Assembly (NCBI GenBank): GCA_009733575.1
Contig: ML769502.1
Span: 62,001 to 126,000, forward strand
Direction: 5' to 3'
DNA: 64,000 nucleotides
Origin: Gymnopus androsaceus JB14
Taxonomy: Eukaryota; Basidiomycota; Agaricomycetes; Agaricales; Omphalotaceae
Shown here: in pieces, positions 1 through 10,499 of the stretch
Numbering within the stretch: position 1 is the first letter of the stretch
Layout: every line of letters begins with the position of its first letter
Position numbers and translations under genes: made by a program
Notes under the pieces: model-generated
What the model was told of the DNA's origin: nothing
What the model saw: only the letters and a program-made list of their open reading frames with translations
The model's database searches: none

Positions 1-421
1 CTATAACAATGCCGTCGTAGCATTTAACTACCTTGGAAGTGGAGGCATGTCAGAAGAAGAGGAGACTACGGAGGACATCCAACTTGGGAACAGGATAAAG
101 AAAAAGAAATACAAGAAAGTCAGAATCTTATTCTGCCGCAATCCTATTATGGATCGCATCAACCAGCAATTGGATAGTATTCCTGATAATGAGGAAGACA
201 TTTTCGACGCCCGAGGAGGGGGGCGTCGACTGGAACGCAGGTGGGTGGGAGAGATCAATAGAAGGAAGCTACCACCCAACCTTCCCACATCACTTTATCG
301 TCCAGAATACCTGCAAGGTCTCCAGCCCTACGAAGTCGCCGCCCTGCAGTTGAGCTCGGATCCATGGCAACTTTTGGACCTAGAACACCTTTTGGACCCG
401 GATTATATGGATACAACTTGA
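1..421 (+). CDS. C-terminal part of an unknown protein (runs off left edge)
   Basis: The frame is open from the left edge and ends with TGA at 419-421, so only the last ~139 residues are present. The visible part starts acidic (a run of Glu around the Met at 47), then has a Lys-rich patch, then a segment ending in a hydrophobic LLDLEHLLDPDY-type tail. I see no signal peptide, membrane segment or catalytic motif, and I do not recognise the family. The style (acidic, then basic, then a short Pro/Tyr-rich tail) is seen in poorly characterised multi-copy proteins of mushroom genomes, but that is an impression only. It stands next to a block of broken genes, so it may itself be accessory. Confidence 0.45.
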   Translation, partial: YNNAVVAFNYLGSGGMSEEEETTEDIQLGNRIKKKKYKKVRILFCRNPIMDRINQQLDSIPDNEEDIFDARGGGRRLERRWVGEINRRKLPPNLPTSLYRPEYLQGLQPYEVAALQLSSDPWQLLDLEHLLDPDYMDTT

Positions 422-1149
422 AGCCGACCTTCGGGCTCATCCCAGCCGGAATTTACTTATTCCTGTCGCTACATCTTTCTGTTTTGGTTTTCTCAGTGGA
501 CAGTTACCTACCTACCTTAATTCATCTCCTCCCCATCTCTACATCCAAACTCCGCTACTTTTGTGTTTCAATCATCCATCTCTCCATCTTACTCTCAATG
601 CTCTACATATGCTCACTATATTGCATTCGCTTATTTACTCTTACTGTCATCACTCTGGCTAACATCAGTAGTACGATCGCTAACTGCAAAGCACCTTGAT
701 CATTGATCATCTTTCAAAGCAGTGCTACTTACCGATGATTTTCAAGATTATAAGGTATGGTAGGATTAATTACAATAGACTGTGTGGAAAAACAAATATG
801 GTACACTGCACCTTTAGATTAAGCTATGACGGCTTTACCTTGAGACCATCCCCATTTGATCTTGCTTATCCGTTCTCCCTCTTCAGGTATGTTAGCTTTG
901 CCTGCTTTGTCCTTCTGCATCCGGTCAAGGAAGATATCTTCGATCGACATTCCAAGCACATCTTAAAATCACCCTTCTTCTCGTCTAGCATCCCCAGCAC
1001 AATTTGGACAACAGTAGCATCCTTGGACATGAGATGATAAGATGCCTGTCTACCGTGTTTCTGTATTTCTTGGAGAAGATCCCCCGTTGTCACTGATCCA
1101 GAAACGTCTGATGACTTTTCTGGCAACATTTGGTACGTCAAAGGTAACT
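422..1149. other. Intergenic, no supported gene
   Basis: The plus-strand frames here are low-complexity, T/C-rich translations without a recognisable domain. A minus-strand open frame at 866-1177 has no recognisable motif except a CxxC, and it overlaps the start of the POM152-like relic. The missing N-terminal two thirds of POM152 are not recognisable in this stretch. Confidence 0.5.
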
Positions 1150-2530
1150 TGAATGGTGTAACCTGCACCAAGCTCATGCTTCAATACCAAGGTATGGATG
1201 ACCACATTGACCTTGATTTAACTGGTGCGTACGCTTTTTATATCGATTTTCTGTCTCTCAATTAACTTCTAGGTCGTCCACCGTTCCAAATTATGCATAA
1301 CATTGCACTGGGCAACGAGTATGGAGGGACCAGACTAATCGATCAGCCTATTCTCAACAGCATACAACCGTGAGCTCGATTACAGCTTCATACTTCAGAC
1401 TCTGGCCGAGTATACTATGAAGTCAAGCAGATTGGCGACAGAAATTATCCGCTCGAGAAGCACAGAAACACACTAATACTTCGTTCCGCCCGACTTGTTT
1501 TCGAGCAGCAAGTTTCTATTCGCCATACGGCTCGGTTTGCAAACCGCAACAGGATGATGTACTGTTTGCACGACAAATTCACTCCCCTCGATAAGCCATC
1601 TTCGGATGATGGTACGGTGGTACTGGAAGGCAAACCTCCCTTCCAAATCGAGCTTCCCATCAAAAACATAGCGGCTAGCCATGTCAACCGGCAGACAATC
1701 GAAGTATACGACCACACTTGGAAAATCAATTTGAACTACCAGTTCAACGCTATCGGGCCTCATTTAATTGTCATAGAGTCTGTTGCAGATGCATCGCACT
1801 GTGCACACACTGCCCTCGATCCGTTGGCAACTTGACTATGGGTAGATGTGGCAGAAAAAGCTTCTATCGTGCCCGTAGACCGTCGAGAAGACTTTTGTGT
1901 TGGCCAAGTAGCTCAGTTCCAGCTTGAGGGCACTCCGCCCTGGTCTGTAGGGTGCGTCTACCGGCGTTCGTTCAGATTAACTGCTAAGTTGGACCAACAG
2001 GTACCGAATCAATGGCAAGGCTTACACTCAAGAGGCCAAAGTGTCGCCATTCTCCCTAATTCAGCAGCTTCCTGGGAGTTTACCGTAACTTCTATCGCTC
2101 ACCAACAAAAGACATGCAAGGCATCAATAACCGATCTGCGGTTTACAGTGCATCCATTGCCTCCCGCCAAAGCTGCTCAAGGAAAGAGGATTTATCAAGA
2201 CATTCATGAGGGTGCGTCAGACCGCTTCTTTGGAGGTTGATCTAAAGTTTATGTTCTTCTAGGCGACCAAGCAGAGATCTTGTTCAGTCTCATTGGTTCA
2301 CCGCCATTTACATTTACTTAGCGGAGCTGGCCACTGGTAGAAAGCCAGGCAAAGTCCTTGAAACACATACAGTTTCTCGGATATACTCGAATGAGTACTC
2401 AATATTTTCTGCTTTGGAAGGTACGTTCATAGCCTTACCTCCAATAACTTCATGCGCAGGAACGTGGACGGTGACATCTATACAAGATGCCTATTGCAAG
2501 TATCCTGAACTTGAAGTTCCGGGTACCTAG
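1150..2530 (+). pseudogene. POM152: Nucleoporin POM152-like, broken C-terminal part
   Basis: The translated pieces match the C-terminal Ig-like repeats of the pore-membrane nucleoporin Pom152, which anchors the nuclear pore complex in the envelope. Visible repeat signatures are GRPPFQI (about 1273), GKPPFQIE (about 1630), GTPPWSVGYR across an intron with a GTGCGT donor near 1951, and GSPPFTF (about 2300). The C-terminal GTWTVTSIQDAYC and the stop at 2528-2530 are also present. Disruptions are an in-frame TGA near 1373, another near 1833, and a small deletion near 2320 that turns a TYQRAEL-type segment into a stop. Yeast Pom152 is about 1,300 residues; only roughly the last 400 are recognisable here. 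A relic of a duplicated copy is the simplest reading. Heavy sequence error is the alternative, but it would not explain the missing N-terminal part. Confidence 0.7.
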
Positions 2531-2968
2531 AAAAAGGTTGTCACACGATAATAGTATCGTTTTTGATCTGTAGCTCTGTATTACTTGAACTTTCACAAAT
2601 CTTTCTGGTCTTGATTTCTGTACTACGATAATCCTAATTCGCTGCTTGCTCAACCTCACAGATCTGTTATGAATTTGTTGGTTTATACAATGAGATACTT
2701 TGTTTGAGATGACAGTTTTAGACATGGGTACACTACTGATCAAACCTGTGCAGAGGAGATGTAGAACCACTTGGAGACTATGAACGATGGGTGTAAGCAT
2801 TTGACTGTATGCAGTTGAGAGAACTCACCTGAAGGATCAATCAGTGCAGGGACTTTGACAGAAGCAGGTGGCACACTGGTATACTTGGGGTCGTCGCGTC
2901 TAACGAATTCAGGAGAGTTAGCAATTGTGATGTTGTCGCTGTTTGATCAAGTGTTAACAAGGTCGTCC
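2531..2968. other. Intergenic between convergent POM152-like and IPP1-like relics
   Basis: This stretch lies between the 3' end of the plus-strand POM152 relic and the 3' end of the minus-strand IPP1 relic. I see no reading frame with a recognisable domain and no RNA gene. Confidence 0.5.
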
Positions 2969-3906
2969 TCAAGGTGTAGAGGAAAACCTATTGCAAATTG
3001 AGATGCCGCCTGGGGCAGTTTCCCCAGTGATAAGATGACGCCAGGCCTCGTGGCATTCATGGATGATTTCGGTAGCGTATTTCTTGTTTGCTTTCTCCAC
3101 TGAAAGGTGTTTTTGGGCTTTCCATCGGGAATCTTGTAGATCCTACAAAAAAGCAGAATGAGGAACAGATCGAAATAGGAAGAAGAAAGACACGCGCCTG
3201 AACCACTCATTGGTAGCTCTGATCAAGCCAGGAAGATGCCTCTCGACATCCTCAATATCATTGAGCTTGGAGGCAAGAGTGTCCTGGACATCGACGACGA
3301 TGACTTTCCAGTCGGTTTCATCCTCGTCCAACAGCGCCATGATACCGAGAACTTGGACCTGTTTGACCTGGCCGACGTATCCAACTTGTTCACCGATCTC
3401 ACAAACATCAAGAGGATCATCGTCGCCCTTGGCCTTTGTCTCGGCATGCTGTTAGCTGGGGTCTTCCCAGGTCTAGCGATCAAGATTAGACTGATGTAGT
3501 ACCGATAACGAGCAAGACAAGACCTGAGGGAAAGCACCATGGTTCCAAATGTAACCGTGAGGGAAGCAGTTGCGGACGAAACAGAGACCTGCTTGATAGG
3601 ATTGAAGGGCTCTTCTCTGCTGATTTCCATCTTGGCGTTGGTCCAATGAGGAACTTCGACAATCATGTTAAAGATTCCATTGTTTTGGTCAGCGAAGAGA
3701 GGAATGTCGTGGAAGGAGGAGAGAACCGAGCCATTTTGTTGAATGAAGACGCGATGGTCTGGATAGACATTAATCGATGGACGTAACGATGAGCACAGGG
3801 GGGGACGTACCAAATGTGTTGGGAGCACCAATAAGGCGAGGAGTAAATTCTAGCAGATATTTAGATGAAATATTGAAGAAATACAAATAAACGAACGAGA
3901 GGTCAT
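2969..3906 (-). pseudogene. IPP1: Inorganic pyrophosphatase IPP1-like, broken
   Basis: This is a family I soluble inorganic pyrophosphatase, which hydrolyses PPi to two phosphates in the cytosol. The 5' end is readable: ATG at 3904-3906, a short intron, then RLIGAPNTF, intron, [17 protein letters not shown] and [14 protein letters not shown]. Further on are [16 protein letters not shown] and [12 protein letters not shown], which carries the conserved metal-binding Asp cluster, followed by [13 protein letters not shown] and [22 protein letters not shown]. Defects: the basic DTKKGKLR-type segment after NPIKQ is lost with a frame change (near 3590), one His of the PHHGY motif is missing, a TAA stop follows TWEDPS (near 3460), and two indels lie near 3095 after KPKNTF. 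Two introns and the start are normal, so the gene decayed in place or was copied with introns. IPP1 is normally essential, so an intact copy should exist elsewhere. Confidence 0.75.
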
Positions 3907-4074
3907 CTCAGCAGGTGATGGTTGAGAAGAAAGGACGATAGGCAGGAACGTGGCAGCTACAGCGGTGAGCTGGTGAATTTTACCAAAGGGGGCTGCGACA
4001 AAGAAAGAGTAGCTGGCGAGAATCAAGCCGAGAAGAAGGTGTATAATGAACACCAGCCCGCCAGAAGTAATGGT

Positions 4075-5345
4075 GAAGATGCGAAACTGAATGGCTTGAG
4101 TTGAACCACTAAAAACGGGATTCAGAATCTCTCTGAGATAGCAAGAACGCTAGGATGTACATACTTTGAACAAACAACCGGCATGGAACCGATTTTTACA
4201 GGTGTTGCACGGTTTTTTGGGTAACGAGCCGTCCATGACACTGATAATCCTAAAAGTAAGAAATTCAGTAAGAGTTCTAATGAACAAAAACGGAAACGCA
4301 CAAATAGCATATCGCACACTCGACTTGACCTGCGAAGTGCAGCGTGACATTCTTCTTGAATAACGCCAACCCATCTACAATCCGGCCATTCTACACGCGC
4401 AAGAAAGGATTTTCATTAGTTAACTTGCATGTAGAATGTATTACTATACCCACCTACGCCCAAATTGTCTGCTGAACCCCCAAAATCCACGCCCGCCAGC
4501 GATTATCATCCACCCCAATCTTTTTCGTATCCCTAATCTCAACCCGATGCAATGGCCAATCACTCGGATTCCTCAGCCGAATCTCCAACTGCTGCTTATC
4601 GACCGAATACAACGCAGTAACCTTGTTCACTGCCCCCGAAGCGACTTTGACTGTGAGCTGGCTCGAGTTGTCCTCGCCCGAATTGGATGGCGCCAACTCT
4701 GATTGACCTTCGGTACTACGTTTAACGTGGTCGAGCTCAGCGCGGATGAGAACTGGGGAAAAGTATGCAGAGGTGTAAGTCGCGATTGTGGACGACTGTT
4801 GTCAGTTGACGGTCTCGGCAATCGAGTACCCAGCTGTGGATGAGGGAGGGAGTGGTGAGTAGTGCGCGGCAAGAGTTTTGATGCCAGAGAAGGAGCCTGG
4901 TTCGTAGACTATGGACCAATGAACAGCATGAGATTGTAAGGAAAAAAAAACAGAATACAGCACGAAAAACTCACACTGAACATAGAACTTGTCTACAGCC
5001 CATATATCCAACTTGAAAGCCTTGACAATCCCATTATCTAGACTCAAAAGTGCGAATATGTTTGGTATGAAATGGGCCTCGATGATACCAGAACTACGAA
5101 GCTGTTCAATATAGCTCATTCGCACTTTCACTGACTACGCAAACAGAAATGTCAGTTTCCAACGAAGAAACCCAAAAAATGAAAAGCTAACGCACCGTAT
5201 CCGCGAATAAATTGAAGAGGAGCATCCACCCCAGTAGATAGACAAAAATATTCTGGACCACCGAAAGACCATTCAGCATGTGTCATAAAAATCAACCAAA
5301 CCAAGTTCCTCTTACCTGTTCACGGCTCCCATCGAAAAAATACGT
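4075..5345 (-). pseudogene. LTN1: Listerin (LTN1) E3 ligase, C-terminal fragment truncated at both ends
   Basis: The fragment matches the end of Ltn1/listerin, the ribosome-quality-control RING ligase that ubiquitinates nascent chains on stalled 60S subunits. In order: a hydrophobic LLGWMLLFNLFAD segment (about 5230), VKVRMSYIEQLRSSG (about 5110), a KLDIWAVDKFYVQ-type segment, and PSDWPLHRVEIRD with RWRAWILGVQQTIWA. The RING part then begins with GLALFKKNVTLHFAGQVECAICYS, ISVMDGSLP, CNTCKNRFHAGCLFK and WFNSSHS. The final CxxC of the RING is absent; sequence after HS (near 4085) is unrelated. Full listerin exceeds 1,500 residues, while fewer than about 400 are present, and recognisable exons stop near 5345, only ~125 bp from the JmjC-like start. 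There is also a TGA near 4805. The fragment cannot encode a working ligase. Confidence 0.72.
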
Positions 5346-5470
5346 TGGAGAGGCCAGGTTGACTCATTTCCAGAATCACATCGGCTGTGGCTGTGTGAAA
5401 AGAGCGACTTGGCTTACTCAGCAGCGGGTCCCCGTCGCTTATTCAGCAAGCTTTTCTCTTTCTTGTTCTC

Positions 5471-8400
5471 ATGGACAGCTCGCTTGTTCTCATGCATGAA
5501 GACAGCTCGGGGAGTAAATCGCTTCCGGCTCAAGAGCTTCAGGCAATACAATCTGAGCGCCAAAAATCCCAACTACGCGATATAATGCATGCTCGTCCTC
5601 ACGTTAAGGTACAAATAATATGGTGCTTGGCTTCTTTATTTTCTAACCTTACTTTAGCCATTAGCGGAGGCGCTGTTAGCCCGACTTGATCAATATCATT
5701 CACTGCATCCATCAACTCCTCCCAAATGGATGATGCGTGCCACAACCATCCTAACAGTCGGAATTGTCAACATCCTGCTAGCTCCGGGCCAAGAAATACT
5801 CCCATGGAGCATGACTCGAAGCTCCTATACACTGTCTCCCAAAGCAAGCCATTTTATGGAATCCGTATGTTTCCTTTTACTTCTAATGTAATACTTTCCT
5901 TTATTATATTCACCATCTAGTTCAAACCATTGATCAATGGACAAGGCTGGGTGGATGTTGTGGGCACTGCCCTGAAGCTCGTTCGTCAAGACCGAGACTC
6001 ACGCCAACCATCCACCTCTCAGGTTCCACACTCGCTAGTCCTTCATTCTCCCCAAAATCTCCAGCCTGATGCCTCGAGGGCCATTAAAAGCCTCTTTTTA
6101 AACACCACTAATCTCTTGCAAAAGACGGGCTTAGAGACAATCCTCCTTAATATCAACTTTGCCGCTATTCATGTAGCGCTTCTACAAGCTGTAGAAATCT
6201 TCATTTATATACTACCTCACATTCCTAATCTTCATTGCCAGGGCATTATCGAATACAAACCCTCCTTTGAGGCATTTAAAAAGGATGTTGAAGCGTGTTT
6301 CAAACAGTAAGGCTCAGCCATATTTCCGTCTGATTCCAGCTTAACAAAATTCCCCAGCACCAATTTTGATTGGAGTACGTTTGATGCGTTCAAAGATCTT
6401 TACAAGACTGGTATCACATTTCAGCTGCCGCTACACCTTGCTCTCGCTATCTCTCCCATTATGCTTCTCAGAAAGACGACCATCTATACTCACACCGTCA
6501 ACCGCGAGCATTTATTTACGGCAAGCTGATTCCCATAGCTAAGTGCTGTTGCTGATAGTTATCTCAGGTGGCACGCGCTTTGGGCCCTAACGCCCCAGTA
6601 CTCCTGCAACACATTAATTCTGCGATGTGGATGAAATTAATGAATATTGCCCAGGGTACAAAAACCGCCCGTGGTCTTCTCTATGAGCTGTCTACAGAGT
6701 TCTCCGAAAAAGACCTTCAAAGTGTTTCCGAAGTTGACTCTCAATTTTTCTTCCCAGGTGAGTACCCATTGTTGCGAATTATCCACATTATTTATGCTAC
6801 ACCTAGATCCACCTTCTGTGGCACATACCCCACTGGCCATAATTCAGGCACAAGCCTCAGTTCCTCCACCTGGTATTTCTTGTTCCATGCCACTGTTGTT
6901 TGAGTTAAATGTTATCAGATATTGAAAACATGGTTTCATCCACCAACACCAAGCCACCAGCAACGCCTGCGGTAGCCGATTCTACCTCTCCTGCCTTGTC
7001 CAAATTTTTAGGGCTCGGTGGTTCAGGTATTGAATGTCTCTCCTTCTTTCCTGTTTCCTATTTTAACTATTGATTGTTGATTTCTTAGTGAACGATTTTA
7101 ATTCTGATCAGTTCGCTGCATCTCTGGCAAAGGCACTCAATGATGCTGAGGCTGACAATGCACAAGCAACATTGGATGCAGGGGAGAGCCTCCCACCGAA
7201 GTTGATCCATCCAAAGAAGGGGCAATGTGAGTGAAGATACAATGTTGTTTATTCCTTTTGCACAGATGAACGGATGTCTTTAGCTGAAATTTCCTCCGAT
7301 GGGGATATTACCATGGCTGATGAGTCTCATACATGCACCAAGGCCATGTCTTTAGCTGAAAATTCCTTGGAAGGGGATATTACCATGGCTGATGAGTCTC
7401 ATACATGCACCAAGGCCATGTCTTTAGCTGAAAATTCCTTGGAAGGGGATATTACCATGGCTGATGAGTGCACCAAGGCCAGTTCAACTCAAAAAAGCTC
7501 TGAACCTGAGCAAGCCACCGGTGAGGTTCCAGTCAATGGTAAATCGCGCGTTATTGTCCAGAGCAAGGAAGTCAAGGATGGTCAGTCCTGGGTGTTTTTG
7601 TTTTCCATGGCCATGTTTTAATCGAGTGCCCCTTAGCGCCAACGTCCAAGAAACGCAAAGATCATCCAGAGGAACTCGACAAGGAAGCTCCGAAATCTGT
7701 ATGTCTCACTACTTCCTCCTCTTCCTCTACCAAATCTTCCCATGTGTCCAATATCCACACTCGACGGTCCGCACGCGTTGCCGCAAATGCAGTTTCTACA
7801 GCAAGTAACAAGATCAAATCTACGCCAGGCAGTCGCAAGCCCAAACCAAGGAAGAGCATGCCTAAGGCTAGTGTCAACACCCGCAGGACCAAAAAATCCT
7901 TCAAGGTGGAGCAAGAGACTTCAACCATGGAGGTTTCTGAGGAGACTACAGCCTCAGATGAGGTTCCACTTTTTGAACGCAGTACGGACAGACCGGTGAG
8001 TGTTGAAACATGACAAGACTTTACAGTAGACTGAATCTTTCCCATTGCAGCTGTTGACAGGGAAGCAAATTAAATTTTATGATTACGATTTCAAATCCCA
8101 TATAGAGCTTTCACCCAAGGCATATGTAAGCTTCCAGTCTTCTATTCTTTTGCCATTCTTTGAGCCTCTTTTTTAGACACAAGGAAAGCTCAAACAGCTG
8201 CATGATGTCTGGCAGCGAGTTCTCAACACCGCTGAGGCTGATGGGCGTTGTAGCGGGGGTTTACCTTCATCCACTTGGGCTCCATCGCCCGAGGATCCAG
8301 TCAGGGAAATTCCACTCGAAGATTGGAATCATTATCCTCTAGCTTCCAGAAATGCAGTTGTTGGGAGCCAACTCGTTGTGTTGCGTTGCGGCAACAAGGA

Positions 8401-10012
8401 TCTGAGCAGCCCCCCTCTTACTGCTGACTTCATTCGTGAGAACCTAGGCCACCTTTTTGTGGTAAAGACCCTTCACGGTACGTGAATTGCAACATATCTA
8501 TGTTTTGGTATTTACTCACAATACAACGGTAGATTCCTCCCTTGAAAAGGAAGCAGACGAGTCGGATGATGATGATTCAGACGCGGACGAAGATGAGCTA
8601 GATGCCGACAACCACCAATCACGCCAGTCTCTTGATCTTCATCCAGTCCATGCGACTCATTGTCGAGGGACATTCCGGGACCTGTACTACTGTGTGGTCA
8701 CACCCAATGGAAAAATTGTCAACTTTCTGGACAATCGCGTTTCACCAGATAAAGCCGTGCCGCCCGCTGGAATTGCAACAGATTCAGAGGCTGAGCAAGG
8801 TCTAGATGCTGCTATCGCTTGGAAACGATGGGGTCTTGGTGCCACAACATGGGCAATTCATTCAGGACATCTAGAAGTCTTTGGCACGGCTACATATGTT
8901 CGAAACTTGAGGGGGTTAAAGCTGTGGATAGCGGGGATCCCAAGGAATGCTGATGATCTTGGTGACCTGGAAGCATTTGGAAAAGGTTACCGGGTTGACA
9001 TGCGCAATTCGCAAGGGTGGAGAATAGTCGCTGTTTTGCTTCGAGCTGGTGATACTTTGTGAGTTATCTTTTCTCTTGTCACCTGTCTTCTATCAATAGA
9101 AAACATGTAGAATTATGCCACCATGCATTCCGCACTATGTGGTTACCCTAGATCACTCTATCTGCGTTGGTGGCCACTTTTACTCTTCTCGCACAATGTC
9201 CCAGACCGGCTATGGAATATTCCCTACTTTTGTAGCTGCAGACTTTCTAACCAACACTTACCACATCGAAGCTCCTCGGAGCCTGCAACATATACTCAAG
9301 TTCTGGAAAAACACCCTATGCGATGACTTTAAGGGGTACGATGAACTGCTTAAAGAAGCCATTGACAGAGGCATGTGTATTATATATGTATATATTGTTC
9401 CAAATCTCACATTCGTCCTTATACACAGGCTCTCACATCATTCCACATCTTCCGAACCTCACGATTCTAGATGATGTCGTTGGATTGTTGATGCTTCTCA
9501 ATCTCATTCAACTAGGTTCCATTCTGGATTATCGCCGTTACACCGCAGATGACAACATAGATATTCAGGATGATGAGCAATTCATACCTCCACGCGATCG
9601 GGACAATTATGCAGAGGCCAAGGCTCATGCAATCAGGTTGCACTCCTGGCTTTTCAAAAAAGTACAGCTTTGCCTCGAGGGAAATGTTGATGACGGCCTT
9701 GAGCCGTCCACGCGTCTAGAGACTCTCAGCAACCGGTGGTTATATGAGCAGTGTAGGTGTTTAATAATCCATAAGCTGGAGGCCGAACAATTGGACTACA
9801 AAGGGGCACATTCCATGGTCACTGCTGAAGCTATCAAAGCCGCACTGGAGGAGGACTTTGCGAGTGATGGTAATTTCATGGAGCACTGGCCTGCTCCAGT
9901 GGATGGAAGTGTTGAGGATTGGGTTGATACATGGAAGGACACTGGAAAATCGTACTCATATGCATTTCCTTTGCCGCCCTCTGGGGGGAAATATGTAGTT
10001 GCATTAATCTAA
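5471..10012 (+). CDS. JmjC-like domain protein, intron-rich, with internal repeat
   Basis: Exons join from the ATG at 5471 to the TAA at 10010-10012, giving a protein of more than 1,000 residues with many introns. Examples are GTACAA..TTTAG after RPHVK and GTATGT..CATCTAG near 5865; one apparent GC-AG intron lies near 6520. The N-terminal ~400 residues (5471-6760) are of unknown type. A Ser/Thr/Lys-rich middle follows (6930-8000), with three 24-residue repeats and an RRSARVAANAV basic patch. The C-terminal part resembles a JmjC fold: GATTWAIHSGHLEVFGTATY gives a possible HxE metal pair, then VRNLRGLKLW, then LLRAGDTLIMPPCIPHYVV with the distal His, then GGHFYSS. JmjC enzymes are Fe(II)/2-oxoglutarate oxygenases; the substrate cannot be told here. 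An acidic DESDDDDSDADEDE stretch sits near 8560. The family appears as lineage-specific expansions in mushrooms. The assignment of the 5' exons to the same gene is likely but not certain. Confidence 0.65.
7274..7480 (+). repeat. 72-bp in-frame tandem repeat, about 2.9 units
   Basis: Units run 7274-7345, 7346-7417 and 7418-7480; the third lacks 9 bp (a Ser-His-Thr stretch). Each begins ATGTCTTTAGCTGAAA and ends ACCAAGGCC, encoding a 24-residue acidic repeat (MSLAEN..GDITMADE..CTKA). Units 2 and 3 are almost identical, and unit 1 differs at a few positions, so the last duplication is recent. It lies in the linker of the JmjC-like gene and keeps the frame. Confidence 0.9.
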
Positions 10013-10499
10013 CACAATCCGTATATGTTTCTACATATAAACCGGCGGAGGTCAACTCGGAGGAATGGTGAGTAGATTCACTTCATGATAGGGATGAAAT
10101 TGACTTGCATGGAACAGTATATTCGACATAGATCAGCTTGAGTAGTGTTGTGTATATACTTGTGTGAATATTGCTTTGCGAAGACTCTGCCAAAGAGTGT
10201 GAATGTAGTTGATTGAGCTAGTTAATTGAGCGCTTGCTGAAGCTTGCTTTGATACCCGCGAGCCCACTCCGAGGGCCCGAGCACTATTCTATTCAAGTTC
10301 TTCTTCCCACCACATTGCACTGTTCCGCGAACCCCGAAGACGATGCGCATTCTCTGCTGAACATTCTTTCTTTTTGCTGCATTATTTCTGTGGGATCCAA
10401 CGAACAAAGCCAACCCAATACCAACGTCGTTCATTTCAAATCCTGTTGTAATATCACAGGTCGGTCAGTTTCCATATAATCTTCCAGCGCAAGCTCATA
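10013..10499. other. Intergenic / 5' region of FMP27
   Basis: No protein-coding frame with recognisable content is seen. The first FMP27 exon must begin in or just before the end of this stretch, because the membrane-anchor frame is open back to a TAA near 10483 without an ATG. An upstream mini-exon is therefore likely. Confidence 0.4.

Noticed and set aside
866..1177. Minus-strand open frame with a CxxC
   Set aside because: No family match, and it overlaps the start of the POM152-like relic on the other strand; a chance frame is likelier.
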